A DNA stretch of 32,936 nucleotides from assembly GCA_013289115.1 (NCBI GenBank), contig JABDAQ010000001.1:1-32936 (forward strand), written 5' to 3'. Origin of the DNA: Gammaproteobacteria bacterium (GTDB taxonomy: Bacteria > Pseudomonadota > Gammaproteobacteria > Diplorickettsiales > Diplorickettsiaceae). The notes below the pieces were generated by a model. It did no database searches and was not told the DNA's origin. It was given only the letters and a program-made list of their open reading frames with translations. Made by a program: the position numbers and the translations under genes. Positions 20,094 to 28,703 of this stretch are shown in pieces. Numbering within the stretch: the stretch's first letter is position 1; every line of letters starts with the position of its first letter.

Positions 20094-22376
20094 ATGAAAA
20101 AAGTTTTATATCTTGCTATTGATGCGGATCTATGCGCTATGAATAAAGCGTGTAAGGATTATATCAATGAAAAGATTGGAGATAGATTTGAAGGAAAAAT
20201 GTCTCTATTAATAGCATTAAACGATCTAGGTGAGGATGAAAGACATGCGCTATATAACGTATTTTATGATGGATTTATAAAAAATAATCCTAAGCTGTTT
20301 GATAATATACTTCATGTACTCCTTACAGGGGATTACGATGAAGTTGAATTTGGAAGTTATTCCACACGTGGAAGTGTTGGAGCGGATAATACCAATGCAA
20401 TGACAGGCAGAAAAAATTTCTCATGGTTTCATGCGCTTGAAATCTTGCACCGCTATTTTCAAGAAAAAATCAAAGAATTGCTTAAAGAGCGCAAGCTCAA
20501 AAAGGAGATTTCTTGCAAGCTTGATAAATTTTTTCTGATTGATCTTTTCAATAATCAAAAAGAGGGTGAACATTTTACTCAGGCTATGCTCTGTTTTAAT
20601 GCTAAGAAGTTAACAGATGTTGAATTGAAACTCTATGAAGGTTTATTTAAGGAGGAATTAAAGTTTGTTGATCAATCTAAATTTGCTTTGACTTATCTAT
20701 TAGCGCAGCGTTTGGCGGAGAAATATGATCAGGCAGAGGTTGTTCTTAGAATTTACGATGACAAAGGAGATCCAAACGCTTTAAGCTTTACGCAGCGTTT
20801 GAACAATAATGAATCAGGAGATTTTGATGATTTTGCTTTAAATGATTTGCATGAGCTTTTTAGCCAATTTCCAAAATTGTTACCTCAGATAAAATCGGGA
20901 AGTTTAACGCTGAGTTTTGTTCATTATTCAGGCGAAGAACCAAAACAGATAGGTTCGTCTATTTTGGCACAGGGAGATTTCGATCAAGATTATCGTAATA
21001 GGTTGACTACTTTTTTGGAATGCGCCAACTTCTACCGAGAGAGCAGCGGTCTGCATGATCTAAAATCGCGTCATTTTATAGGGAATCTTGCGTCTGAACT
21101 TTGTCAAAATGGCGCCAAGGGATTAAGGCATTTTTTAGCGTCGAGTGGTTACAATGAAAAGATCTTGTATGCAGGTATTGATGCCGATAATTGTATGCTT
21201 AATGATGCTTATAAGGCGATGATAGAAAAATTTTGTACGGATCATAAAATTCAGATCCGATCTTGGTTATCAGGTTTTACTGGCACTTTGTTAGAAGAGC
21301 TTGCTGATTTACCTGTAGATTTAAGAAAAAAATTCGCAGAACTGTCACGCGAAGCGTATTTAAGCAAAAATCAATTATTAATAAATCAACTGTTCAATGC
21401 ATTCAAAATAGGAAATTACGATAAGTTAGTGTTAGTCAGCTGGTCTAATCGCAATGCTGCCAGATCTGATAATGAATTATCATTGTCCTATAAAACCTGG
21501 TCGTACTTTGTATTGCTTGAAATTCTACACGAACACTTTCAAGTGAAGATTAAAGACGGGATTACTGCAGGCGAACTCAAAAAACACGTTACCTGCGAGC
21601 TTGATAGATTTTTGATGATTGATTTTCTCAGCAACGGTAAAGACGGAGCGCACTTTACTCAAGTTTTAAATCTTTTTAGCGAATTGACACAAGAAACTAT
21701 ACAAGAAAAAACGCTAACAGCTTATAGAGATCTATTGAGCTTAGACGATCGAGCACATAGTATTACTGACCCTTCTAAATTTGCTTTGACCTATGTATTA
21801 GCGGAACGTTTGAAAGAAAAATATAAAAACGCAGACATTACTTTTGCAATTTACGATGACAAAGGAACGCCTTGCCAGAAAGGTAATCTCAATACGCTGA
21901 TCGATAGCGTTTTACCTTTCGAAGAGAATAGGCTATTGAATGATTTAGCATTGCTTTTTTATCAGTACTCAAATTTATTACCCAGTATAGAGTTTGGGAA
22001 ATTAACGCTGGAATTTTTTCAATACGCCGGTGGCGAGCCACAAGCAATAGGTCAGCCTATTGTGTGCTCGGGTCTTTCTGATCGAAATTGCTTCGAAGTC
22101 ATTGAAATCATTAAAGCGTTATGCTTAGATATTCTGCCAACCTGTGTTCAGTCTTATTTTGGCAGTAAAGAACGAATCGTTTCTACAGTAAACATAGCGC
22201 AAATGCTTTGCGAAAATAATTGTGCAGGATTAGAAAAGTTCCTTGCATCTCTTGGTGAAAAAATCGAAAACCAGACAAACTTAGCTGCATCGTCTGGCTT
22301 CTGTTTTTTTTATCCAAATAGCGAACAAAGCGGCTATGATGATCAAAATACCACCACACCATATCCAACTAATTAA
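20094..22376 (+). CDS. Protein C: two tandem compact HAD-like modules, putative effector
   Basis: A 760-residue protein made of two related modules of about 355 residues. Module 1: YLAIDADLCAM (Asp10, Asp12), SYSTRGS, CKLDKFFLIDLFNNQKEGEHF, SKFALTYLLAQRL, RIYDDKGD (Asp222, Asp223). Module 2: YAGIDADNCML (Asp363, Asp365), SWSNRNA, CELDRFLMIDFLSNGKDGAHF, SKFALTYVLAERL, AIYDDKG (Asp588, Asp589). The D-x-D strand, the Ser-Asn-Arg strand and the later Asp-Asp strand fit HAD motifs I, II and IV. The same elements occur at the two ends of B1/B2 with a long insertion between them. It follows A2 by 3 bp. The last 32 codons run antisense through the end of ccmF and across its terminator; the natural module end is near FLASLGE (about 22257), so the tail looks acquired by read-through. 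Activity and target unknown. Confidence 0.85.
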   Translation: MKKVLYLAIDADLCAMNKACKDYINEKIGDRFEGKMSLLIALNDLGEDERHALYNVFYDGFIKNNPKLFDNILHVLLTGDYDEVEFGSYSTRGSVGADNTNAMTGRKNFSWFHALEILHRYFQEKIKELLKERKLKKEISCKLDKFFLIDLFNNQKEGEHFTQAMLCFNAKKLTDVELKLYEGLFKEELKFVDQSKFALTYLLAQRLAEKYDQAEVVLRIYDDKGDPNALSFTQRLNNNESGDFDDFALNDLHELFSQFPKLLPQIKSGSLTLSFVHYSGEEPKQIGSSILAQGDFDQDYRNRLTTFLECANFYRESSGLHDLKSRHFIGNLASELCQNGAKGLRHFLASSGYNEKILYAGIDADNCMLNDAYKAMIEKFCTDHKIQIRSWLSGFTGTLLEELADLPVDLRKKFAELSREAYLSKNQLLINQLFNAFKIGNYDKLVLVSWSNRNAARSDNELSLSYKTWSYFVLLEILHEHFQVKIKDGITAGELKKHVTCELDRFLMIDFLSNGKDGAHFTQVLNLFSELTQETIQEKTLTAYRDLLSLDDRAHSITDPSKFALTYVLAERLKEKYKNADITFAIYDDKGTPCQKGNLNTLIDSVLPFEENRLLNDLALLFYQYSNLLPSIEFGKLTLEFFQYAGGEPQAIGQPIVCSGLSDRNCFEVIEIIKALCLDILPTCVQSYFGSKERIVSTVNIAQMLCENNCAGLEKFLASLGEKIENQTNLAASSGFCFFYPNSEQSGYDDQNTTTPYPTN
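22258..22300 (-). terminator. Intrinsic terminator of ccmF
   Basis: Arms CCAGAC (22271-22276) and GTCTGG (22292-22297) enclose a 15-nt loop holding the ccmF TAA. On the minus strand the stem can extend by A-T and G-T pairs and is followed at once by TTTTCGATTTTTTC. In the + direction a T8 run (22303-22310) follows after five bases, so it may also act on gene C transcripts, inside its reading frame. Confidence 0.65.
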
Positions 22377-24197
22377 GGGTTTATAGTAAGCACGCACAGC
22401 CCAGGTATTATTTTCTAAAGGTTGTGCGAGCGCGATATATAGATCACGCCATGGATTACTGTCGATTGCCGGTTTACTGATCGCGGTGTCTGCGACTGGA
22501 TAATAGCGTAGTTGCGGATATAATCGCGTTGGCGTTTTATTCAATGTATTCACTTTAAATTCTGCTTGTATGCCTTGATAATGCTTGCTTTGTATCGATT
22601 GAATGCTTGTAAACTGGAGCGGATAAGGACCTAAATTAAAGTGATCACCCACGGATAAACGCATCGTCTGTTCATCGCTGTAATAAGTACTGATCGCAAT
22701 ACCTATCACTGTGATTCCAACACCTATATGAGCCAGTAGCATGGCTAATTGTTTATTTCTAAAAAACCCTTGCGTAGTATAAATACGATAAATGCAGGTA
22801 AAACTCGTGATCAGAATCCATAAAGCCAGACTCAAACCTAAAACAGCCATAAATTTAAGTTCGTGCATGAGAGTTTGTAATAAAACGATGGCAAGGATTA
22901 AAGAGGATACGATCGATACGATTATTTTTACTATGCGATAAGAATCTATCTGTGCATCAAGTAAATGTGCAACGCCCATGAAAACAAACATTAAGAAAAA
23001 GAAAGGCGTTGTGCTGATATTAAAGTACGGTGCACCGACAGAGATTTTTTCGATCGTGAATAGTTCGATCATTAAAGGGTATAAAGTTCCCAAAAAAACG
23101 ATGAAAATTAAACTGGCAAGTAATAAGTTATTCAGTAGCAGTAAACTATATTGAGGCGTTATGGATTCCGTAATAGGTATGATGTGCGTTTTGATACGGA
23201 GCGCATATAGAAGCAGAGCACTTCCGATTAACAGGGCGCAGAGTCCAAGCAAAAATACGCCGCGTTCTGGATCAACGGCAAAAGCATGGACCGAAATTAA
23301 AATACCTGAGCGTACTAAAAAAGTTCCTAACAAACTGAAAGAAAAACTGAGTAGGGCAAGTAAGAAAACCCAAGTTAGGAATCGTTTATGGCGTTCTGCT
23401 AATGAAAGAGTATGAAGTAAAGCAGTGCCTGTGAGCCAAGGCAGTAGGGCAGCGTTTTCTACCGGATCCCAAAACCACCAACCCCCCCAACCTAATACAT
23501 GATAAGCCCACCAACTTCCAGCTACGATACCAAAAGTCAAGCAGGACCACGCAGATAAGGTCCAGAAGCGTAAACGTTTTAAATAATCATAATCAAGCCG
23601 GTTTTGCATTAAACCAACAATGCCATACGCAAATACGACAGAAAAGCCAACGTATCCCAAATAAAGTAAGGGCGGATGTATACTGAGACCCGGATCTTGT
23701 AAAAGAGGATTCAGATCGCGTCCATCGGACGTGATCGCATTCAACGGTGTAAATGGATTCGAAACGCTGATTAAAAATAGTAAGAAACTTAGCGTAATAA
23801 ATCCGAGCGTTACTAATAAACAAGCGTATGTTTTAGGCGTTTGCTGTTTATCAGTACAAGCGGCAGCTGACCACACACTCAATAAGCAAACCCACAATAG
23901 CATCGATCCTTCATGTCCAGACCAAACGGCGCAGATCTTATAGATCCAAGACAATTGTGAATGAGAATTTTGTGCAACATAAGCCAGCGTAAAATTGTCG
24001 TTAAGAAAAGCGGTGATTAAGCAAAAAAATGCAGTGAGCAGAAATAGGCAGCAAGCAAATGAGGCATAACGTGCAATCCGTAGCAAAGCCCAACGTTGCT
24101 TCCAAAAACCGAATAATGGCAAGCTGATTTGCATAGAAACTGTTAACAAAGCAGACAGTAACAAGCAATGACTCAACGCTACAATCTTCATGATCAT
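22281..24197 (-). CDS. ccmF: Cytochrome c maturation heme lyase subunit CcmF
   Basis: A polytopic inner-membrane protein (638 aa, usual about 640-650) of the System I cytochrome c maturation pathway, which with CcmH/I attaches heme from CcmE to apocytochrome c. Seen: many hydrophobic segments from the N-terminus; WSGHEGSMLLW (92-102); NPLLQDPGLSIHPPLLYLGY (163-182) with a conserved His; the WWD motif WGGWWFWDPVENA (237-249); and a final membrane span IWCGGILIIIAALFAIWI. Start at 24197 (MIM...) or two codons later at 24191. No other ccm gene is adjacent: downstream is effector-like gene C and upstream is divergent clpA, so the ccm operon is split here. The last 96 bp are overlapped antisense by gene C. 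Identification is secure. Confidence 0.95.
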   Translation of the reverse strand: MIMKIVALSHCLLLSALLTVSMQISLPLFGFWKQRWALLRIARYASFACCLFLLTAFFCLITAFLNDNFTLAYVAQNSHSQLSWIYKICAVWSGHEGSMLLWVCLLSVWSAAACTDKQQTPKTYACLLVTLGFITLSFLLFLISVSNPFTPLNAITSDGRDLNPLLQDPGLSIHPPLLYLGYVGFSVVFAYGIVGLMQNRLDYDYLKRLRFWTLSAWSCLTFGIVAGSWWAYHVLGWGGWWFWDPVENAALLPWLTGTALLHTLSLAERHKRFLTWVFLLALLSFSFSLLGTFLVRSGILISVHAFAVDPERGVFLLGLCALLIGSALLLYALRIKTHIIPITESITPQYSLLLLNNLLLASLIFIVFLGTLYPLMIELFTIEKISVGAPYFNISTTPFFFLMFVFMGVAHLLDAQIDSYRIVKIIVSIVSSLILAIVLLQTLMHELKFMAVLGLSLALWILITSFTCIYRIYTTQGFFRNKQLAMLLAHIGVGITVIGIAISTYYSDEQTMRLSVGDHFNLGPYPLQFTSIQSIQSKHYQGIQAEFKVNTLNKTPTRLYPQLRYYPVADTAISKPAIDSNPWRDLYIALAQPLENNTWAVRAYYKPLISWIWCGGILIIIAALFAIWIKKTEARRCS

Positions 24198-24227
24198 ATA
24201 TGGCTTATTTTAAAGAGCCGCATTCTA

Positions 24228-24248
24228 CGAGTAGAACTCGGCCTAGGC
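24228..24248. repeat. Two adjacent palindromes between ccmF and clpA
   Basis: CGAGT-AGA-ACTCG (24228-24240) is directly followed by the 8-bp palindrome GCCTAGGC (24241-24248) in the 152-bp divergent gap. A further dyad GTCTA/TAGAC lies at 24273-24289. They may be operator sites for one of the two divergent promoters; no convincing sigma-70 promoter pair is visible. Confidence 0.45.
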
Positions 24249-24349
24249 AAACTCGAAAATCCTAAAAAAGTCGTCTAACCTGAATAGACTTCTGACAAAA
24301 TCTGAGAACGAAATCAATCATTCAGCACTCGATGGAATAGAGGACGTCT

Positions 24350-26632
24350 ATGTTCAGCAAAGAACTGGAGACACATTTAAATTTAGTGTTCAAGCAAGCA
24401 AGAGAGCAGCGTCATGAATACATTACTGTGGAGCATTTGCTGCTAGGCTTGATGGAAGAGCCTTCAGCAGCTGCTGCACTACGCGCCTGTGCTAGTAATT
24501 TTGAACGTCTACAGGATGAGCTACGCAATTTTATCGTTGCAACCACACCGTTATTACCTTCAAACGATCCAAATTTTGATACTCAGCCTACACTTGGGTT
24601 TCAACGAGTTTTGCAACGCGCTATTTTCCAAGTACAATCCAGCGGCAAGATGCAGGTGTACGGCATGCATGTTTTAGCTGCTATTTTTGGAGAACAAGAC
24701 AGCCAAGCGCTTTATTTTTTACGTCGAGAAAATGTAACACGTGCTGATGTTACTAATTATATTGCTCAATCGAGCGCAAAAATACAAACGATACAGCCCA
24801 GCACACAGCCATCCAGTCCTTTTGCCAATCCTGAAGAAGAAACAACAACGGAACCGGCGGGAACAACCCCCTTAGAACTGTATACAATTGATTTAAATCT
24901 ACGTGCGCGTCAAGGTAAGATCGATCCTTTGATCGGACGCGAGGAAGAATTGGCGCGTCTTATTCAAGTTTTATGCCGCAGACGTAAAAATAATCCCTTA
25001 TTAGTGGGTGAGGCGGGCGTCGGAAAAACTGCGATTATTGAAGGTTTAGCAAAAGCGATGCTTGAGCAACGTGTCCCAAGTATGCTGGAGAAATGCACAA
25101 TTTATTCTTTAGACCTGGGCAGTTTGTTAGCAGGTACAAAATACCGCGGTGATTTTGAAAAACGATTTAAAATATTATTAGCACAACTCAAACAAGTACC
25201 CAATTCTGTTTTATTTATTGACGAAATTCATACTGTGATTGGCGCGGGTGCCGCCTCAGGCGGTGTGATGGATGCTTCTAATTTGATTAAACCGTTATTA
25301 ACAAACGGTGAAATCAAGTGCATTGGCGCAACAACCTATCAAGAATATCGTTGTATCTTTGAAAAAGATCGTGCTTTAGCGAGACGCTTTCAAAAAATTG
25401 AAGTGCCGGAACCTTCTACAGAGGAAACCATTGAAATTTTACGTGGACTTCAAGACAGTTTGGAAGCACATCACCGCGTTAAATATCGTGTCAACGCGTT
25501 ACGCGCCAGTGCTGAATTAGCAGCACGTTATTTATCGGATCGGTATCTGCCTGACAAAGCAATTGACATCGTAGATGAAGCAGGGGCTTATCAAGCCTTA
25601 CGTCCTGAACATAAACGAAAATATGTGATTGGCATTCATGAAATCGAACAAATTGTTGCAAAGATGGCGCGTATTCCACCGCGTACTGTTTCTTTATCCG
25701 ATAAAAATCGTTTGCGTTATCTAGAACGCAATCTAAAACTCAGAGTATTTGGTCAAAATAAAGCAATAGAAAATTTATGTACTGCGATGAAATTAACACG
25801 CTCTGGGTTGCGTGAAACACATAAAACGATCGGTTCATTTTTATTGGCAGGACCCACAGGCGTTGGTAAAACAGAGGTGGCGCGTCAATTAGCTGATTTG
25901 CTTGAAATTGATTTACTGCGCTTTGACATGTCTGAATACAGTGAACGTCATACCGTATCGCGTTTAATTGGCGCGCCTCCCGGTTATGTAGGCTATGATC
26001 AGGGTGGTTTGCTCACTGAAGCGATCACCAAACATCCTCACGCCGTTTTATTATTAGATGAAATTGAAAAAGCGCATCCAGATATTTTTAATTTATTATT
26101 GCAAGTCATGGATCATGGTCATCTCACAGATGCGAATGGTCGCAAGGTTGATTTTCGTCATATTATTTTGGTCATGACAACCAATGCGGGTGCAGATGAG
26201 CTCAGTCGTACTGTGATCGGATTTGCGGCTGAAACACATGCTGAAAAAAATCAAGAAGCGATTAAAACAACATTTTCACCTGAATTTCGCAATCGTTTAG
26301 ATGCCGTTGTTTTTTTCGATTATCTAAATCCCGAGATTGTGGCGCAAGTGGTTGACAAATATTTACTGGAACTTGAAGCACAGCTCGAAGCAAAACGTGT
26401 ACGTCTGACGGTCAATGCAAACGCACGTACTTGGTTAGTGCAAAACGGCTACGATAAAGTGATGGGTGCGCGACCTTTAGGGCGTTTGATTCAAGAAGAA
26501 ATTAAAAAACCGCTTGCGGATGAATTATTATTCGGACGCTTGATGCGCGGGGGCAGGGTAGTTTTGACCGAGGTTGACTCCATGCTTAAGTTGCTGATCA
26601 ATGAGAACGAAGAACGTTTGCCGATTTCGTAG
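24350..26632 (+). CDS. clpA: ATP-dependent Clp protease ATP-binding subunit ClpA
   Basis: AAA+ unfoldase (760 aa; E. coli 758) that feeds substrates to ClpP. Seen: N-terminal double Clp-N repeat (HLNLVFKQAREQRHEYITVEHLLLGLM and a second copy near GMHVLAAIFGEQDS), D1 with Walker A GEAGVGKT (220-227), Walker B VLFIDEIH, D2 with Walker A GPTGVGKT (501-508), Walker B LLLDEIEKAHPD, and the ClpP-binding IGF loop (623-625). A Shine-Dalgarno AGAGGA lies 5 nt before the ATG. The adaptor gene clpS, usually just upstream, is not here; the upstream gap is only 152 bp and holds no gene. The absence of clpS may mean it lies elsewhere or is lost. Identification is secure; no key motif is missing. Confidence 0.96.
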   Translation: MFSKELETHLNLVFKQAREQRHEYITVEHLLLGLMEEPSAAAALRACASNFERLQDELRNFIVATTPLLPSNDPNFDTQPTLGFQRVLQRAIFQVQSSGKMQVYGMHVLAAIFGEQDSQALYFLRRENVTRADVTNYIAQSSAKIQTIQPSTQPSSPFANPEEETTTEPAGTTPLELYTIDLNLRARQGKIDPLIGREEELARLIQVLCRRRKNNPLLVGEAGVGKTAIIEGLAKAMLEQRVPSMLEKCTIYSLDLGSLLAGTKYRGDFEKRFKILLAQLKQVPNSVLFIDEIHTVIGAGAASGGVMDASNLIKPLLTNGEIKCIGATTYQEYRCIFEKDRALARRFQKIEVPEPSTEETIEILRGLQDSLEAHHRVKYRVNALRASAELAARYLSDRYLPDKAIDIVDEAGAYQALRPEHKRKYVIGIHEIEQIVAKMARIPPRTVSLSDKNRLRYLERNLKLRVFGQNKAIENLCTAMKLTRSGLRETHKTIGSFLLAGPTGVGKTEVARQLADLLEIDLLRFDMSEYSERHTVSRLIGAPPGYVGYDQGGLLTEAITKHPHAVLLLDEIEKAHPDIFNLLLQVMDHGHLTDANGRKVDFRHIILVMTTNAGADELSRTVIGFAAETHAEKNQEAIKTTFSPEFRNRLDAVVFFDYLNPEIVAQVVDKYLLELEAQLEAKRVRLTVNANARTWLVQNGYDKVMGARPLGRLIQEEIKKPLADELLFGRLMRGGRVVLTEVDSMLKLLINENEERLPIS

Positions 26633-26731
26633 TTGAGTTGTTATTCGCGCGCAAATGGTGTGTGAACGGGATTTATCAACGCAAAGGTAAATTGTCCGTT
26701 AAGCGGATGACACTCTCTAGTGTTTTACGGA

Positions 26732-28666
26732 TCAACGTGAGAATCTTCTACTGCGAGCTCCATGATCTTGCTCTGACTTGTTAGGCTCGTCATTGGCTGC
26801 TTGTGTACCGTTGGCTGTAGACACAGTCTGTGCTTGAACTTCCTTCTCAATCATACCTCCCCATTTTGAATTCGACTCTGATTTTATATGATGATAATCA
26901 CCGGTCGTTTCTCTAATAAGTAAATTCTCTTTAGCTTTCTGAGCGTAATCTTTTTCAAACTGATCAAGTATTCGCTTTATATTAGGATCATTCTCAGCTT
27001 GAGCTTGTAATAGTGCAAAATCAATTTTTCCTATATTCTGGTTGTTCTTTACAGCATGTTCAATAAAAGATTGCAGCCCATCTAGGCGGGAGTCATAATT
27101 GACCGCGTAGTCTATTGCTTTTTTAAATAAATCCTGGAAATCAACCTGTGCCATCACGTTTGTTTGATTTAATAACGCTATGATTACCTTAGGATTTCCA
27201 AAATCTAAAGCGTCATCCCAAACTGACTTAATGTCAATATGAGGCAATACAGCAGGATGAGAAAGCAACACTGCAACTGCACCTCCATTACCTCGTTCTA
27301 CAGCTGAGGATAGAAGATCGTTTGAATTAATTTCTTTTATAATTTCTGATTGATCTAAGAAGATCTGAAGCATTTTTTCTTTCCCTTCATGCTCAATCAG
27401 AGCGTTGGATAAATCCTGAAAGTCAGCTTGTTTTACTTGCTCCGGATCGTTTAATAAATGTTCCGTTAAACTCTTAAAAGTCTTAGAACTCTCTCCTTTT
27501 ATAGACTTCCTTAACAGTTCATAAAAATTGGCTGTTTCTAAAGCTTGCGGATTTTTTAATAAAATTTCTACAATCTCTTCTCGGCCCTGTTTCACAGATA
27601 AAGAAAGAGTAGTGCAATTCGGATCATCCTCCATAATCTTGGTATGTCGTACATTGTGTTCCATTAGTAGTCTGACACAATCTGGATGGTTACCTTCAAT
27701 CGCACAGACAATGGGCGCTATTTCCGCATTGTTCAGCTTTAAATCGGCACCACATTGAATCAGGTGCTGGAGAATATCAGGTCGATTGTTCGCTGCGGCT
27801 AAATGAAGCAACGACCACTCTATACTATCGGTTCTATGAGCGGTTGTTTTATCGATGACGAGATGTTTTGCTAATAGTCCTTGAAATTTTTCACGCAGTT
27901 TTCCTAGTTGAGGATTTTGTTTTGTAGTCAGTGATATTAGTCCGATAGCAAGATGCGGCGTGTTTCTAAAAACTCGTTTAAAATGTTTAACTATGTCTTC
28001 ATTACGAATAAATTCATGCGTTAAGCTATTTGGATCAACAACACACCAACCTTTTTTTTCTGTGTGTTTAAAGGCTATTCTGTGTCCAGGGGACTCGAGT
28101 AAATGAGCGATTTCGAATCCTTTAACCGAATAATCTTGTAAAATCTCCTTTAGGTCATTAAAAAGAGAGGCTAATTCTTCGTCTGTGTGAATTCCGAAAT
28201 AAGTACTTATTTCGGCTAATCCACCTTTTTTTTCTAAAGCAATGGACTCAGTAAGATTCGCTATTTTTAAAATATCACCCTGCGTAGGGAACCCTTTGAG
28301 TATTTCTTGCTGCTCTCTTGGATATTGGTACAGCATAATACCATTAAAAAATGCCTGCATTTCTATCCATACTTCTTGTCCTAGCAGGGTTCTAGCAGTG
28401 TTGTCTCGGAACGCCTGTTCTTCTTCTCTGGTCGCATCAAGATTGTTACGTAGATAGCCTAAGGTCAGCTGATTAATTTGTTTTATTTGGTTTTGAAAAG
28501 CAGGGCTGGCTATTTTATTGCAGCGATCTAAAAATTCTTGTTCTTTATCGGCTACTAAAGCGTTTCCATACATAGTGGAGAGACCTGCACATACACCCTC
28601 AAATTTAGCGTCATGTCCGAAGCCTCGCATCGCAGCAATGATGAGTTCTTGTGAAAACAATGGCAT
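26732..28666 (-). CDS. Papain-like (C58/YopT-like) peptidase-domain ankyrin-repeat protein, copy 1; putative effector
   Basis: A 644-residue protein, the most intact copy of the array. N-terminal domain (about 1-235) has GVCAGLS (Cys26), GHRIAF (His195) and WCVVDPNS (Asp211), the order and spacing of a papain-like Cys-His-Asp triad as in C58/YopT-type peptidases. From about residue 283 come ankyrin repeats (SLLHLAAANNRPDILQHLIQ, IVCAIEGNHPDCVRLLME, LSLSVKQGREEIVEILLKN) and then degenerate repeats of 31-38 residues (DLLSSAVERGNGGAVAVLLSH). The C-terminus is polar and charged, ending NKSEQDHGARSRRFSR, similar in all copies. A purine-rich AAGGAAGG lies 13 nt before the ATG. Ankyrin plus cysteine-protease-like domains are known in Legionella effectors (AnkH, from memory); secretion here is inferred. 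Activity is unproven. Confidence 0.85.
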   Translation of the reverse strand: MPLFSQELIIAAMRGFGHDAKFEGVCAGLSTMYGNALVADKEQEFLDRCNKIASPAFQNQIKQINQLTLGYLRNNLDATREEEQAFRDNTARTLLGQEVWIEMQAFFNGIMLYQYPREQQEILKGFPTQGDILKIANLTESIALEKKGGLAEISTYFGIHTDEELASLFNDLKEILQDYSVKGFEIAHLLESPGHRIAFKHTEKKGWCVVDPNSLTHEFIRNEDIVKHFKRVFRNTPHLAIGLISLTTKQNPQLGKLREKFQGLLAKHLVIDKTTAHRTDSIEWSLLHLAAANNRPDILQHLIQCGADLKLNNAEIAPIVCAIEGNHPDCVRLLMEHNVRHTKIMEDDPNCTTLSLSVKQGREEIVEILLKNPQALETANFYELLRKSIKGESSKTFKSLTEHLLNDPEQVKQADFQDLSNALIEHEGKEKMLQIFLDQSEIIKEINSNDLLSSAVERGNGGAVAVLLSHPAVLPHIDIKSVWDDALDFGNPKVIIALLNQTNVMAQVDFQDLFKKAIDYAVNYDSRLDGLQSFIEHAVKNNQNIGKIDFALLQAQAENDPNIKRILDQFEKDYAQKAKENLLIRETTGDYHHIKSESNSKWGGMIEKEVQAQTVSTANGTQAANDEPNKSEQDHGARSRRFSR

Positions 28667-28703
28667 AGGGTATCTCTATCCTTCCTTTTCAATTAAATTG
28701 GAT
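28667..28703. repeat. 37-bp spacer, identical to 31132-31168
   Basis: This intergenic spacer between copies 1 and 2 of the array is base-for-base identical to that between copies 2 and 3. On the minus strand it carries the AAGGAAGG ribosome-binding region and a small dyad (CAATT/AATTG). Confidence 0.9.

Noticed and set aside
8608-22376. Transposon or prophage carrying the A/B/C cluster
   Set aside because: No transposase, integrase, tRNA gene, terminal inverted repeat or target-site duplication could be seen at either edge.
23161-23943. Frames of 70-84 codons antisense to ccmF
   Set aside because: Fully covered by a well-conserved membrane protein gene on the opposite strand.
26700-26731. 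Small hairpin ACACT-CTCT-AGTGT (26710-26723) as a terminator for clpA or the array
   Set aside because: The stem is only 5 bp with four T's after it in the + direction and no T-run on the minus strand; too weak to call.
28667-28703. PmrA-type regulator box upstream of the array genes
   Set aside because: Only one TTAAT-like half site (within CAATTTAATTG) is present; the direct repeat needed for such a box is missing.
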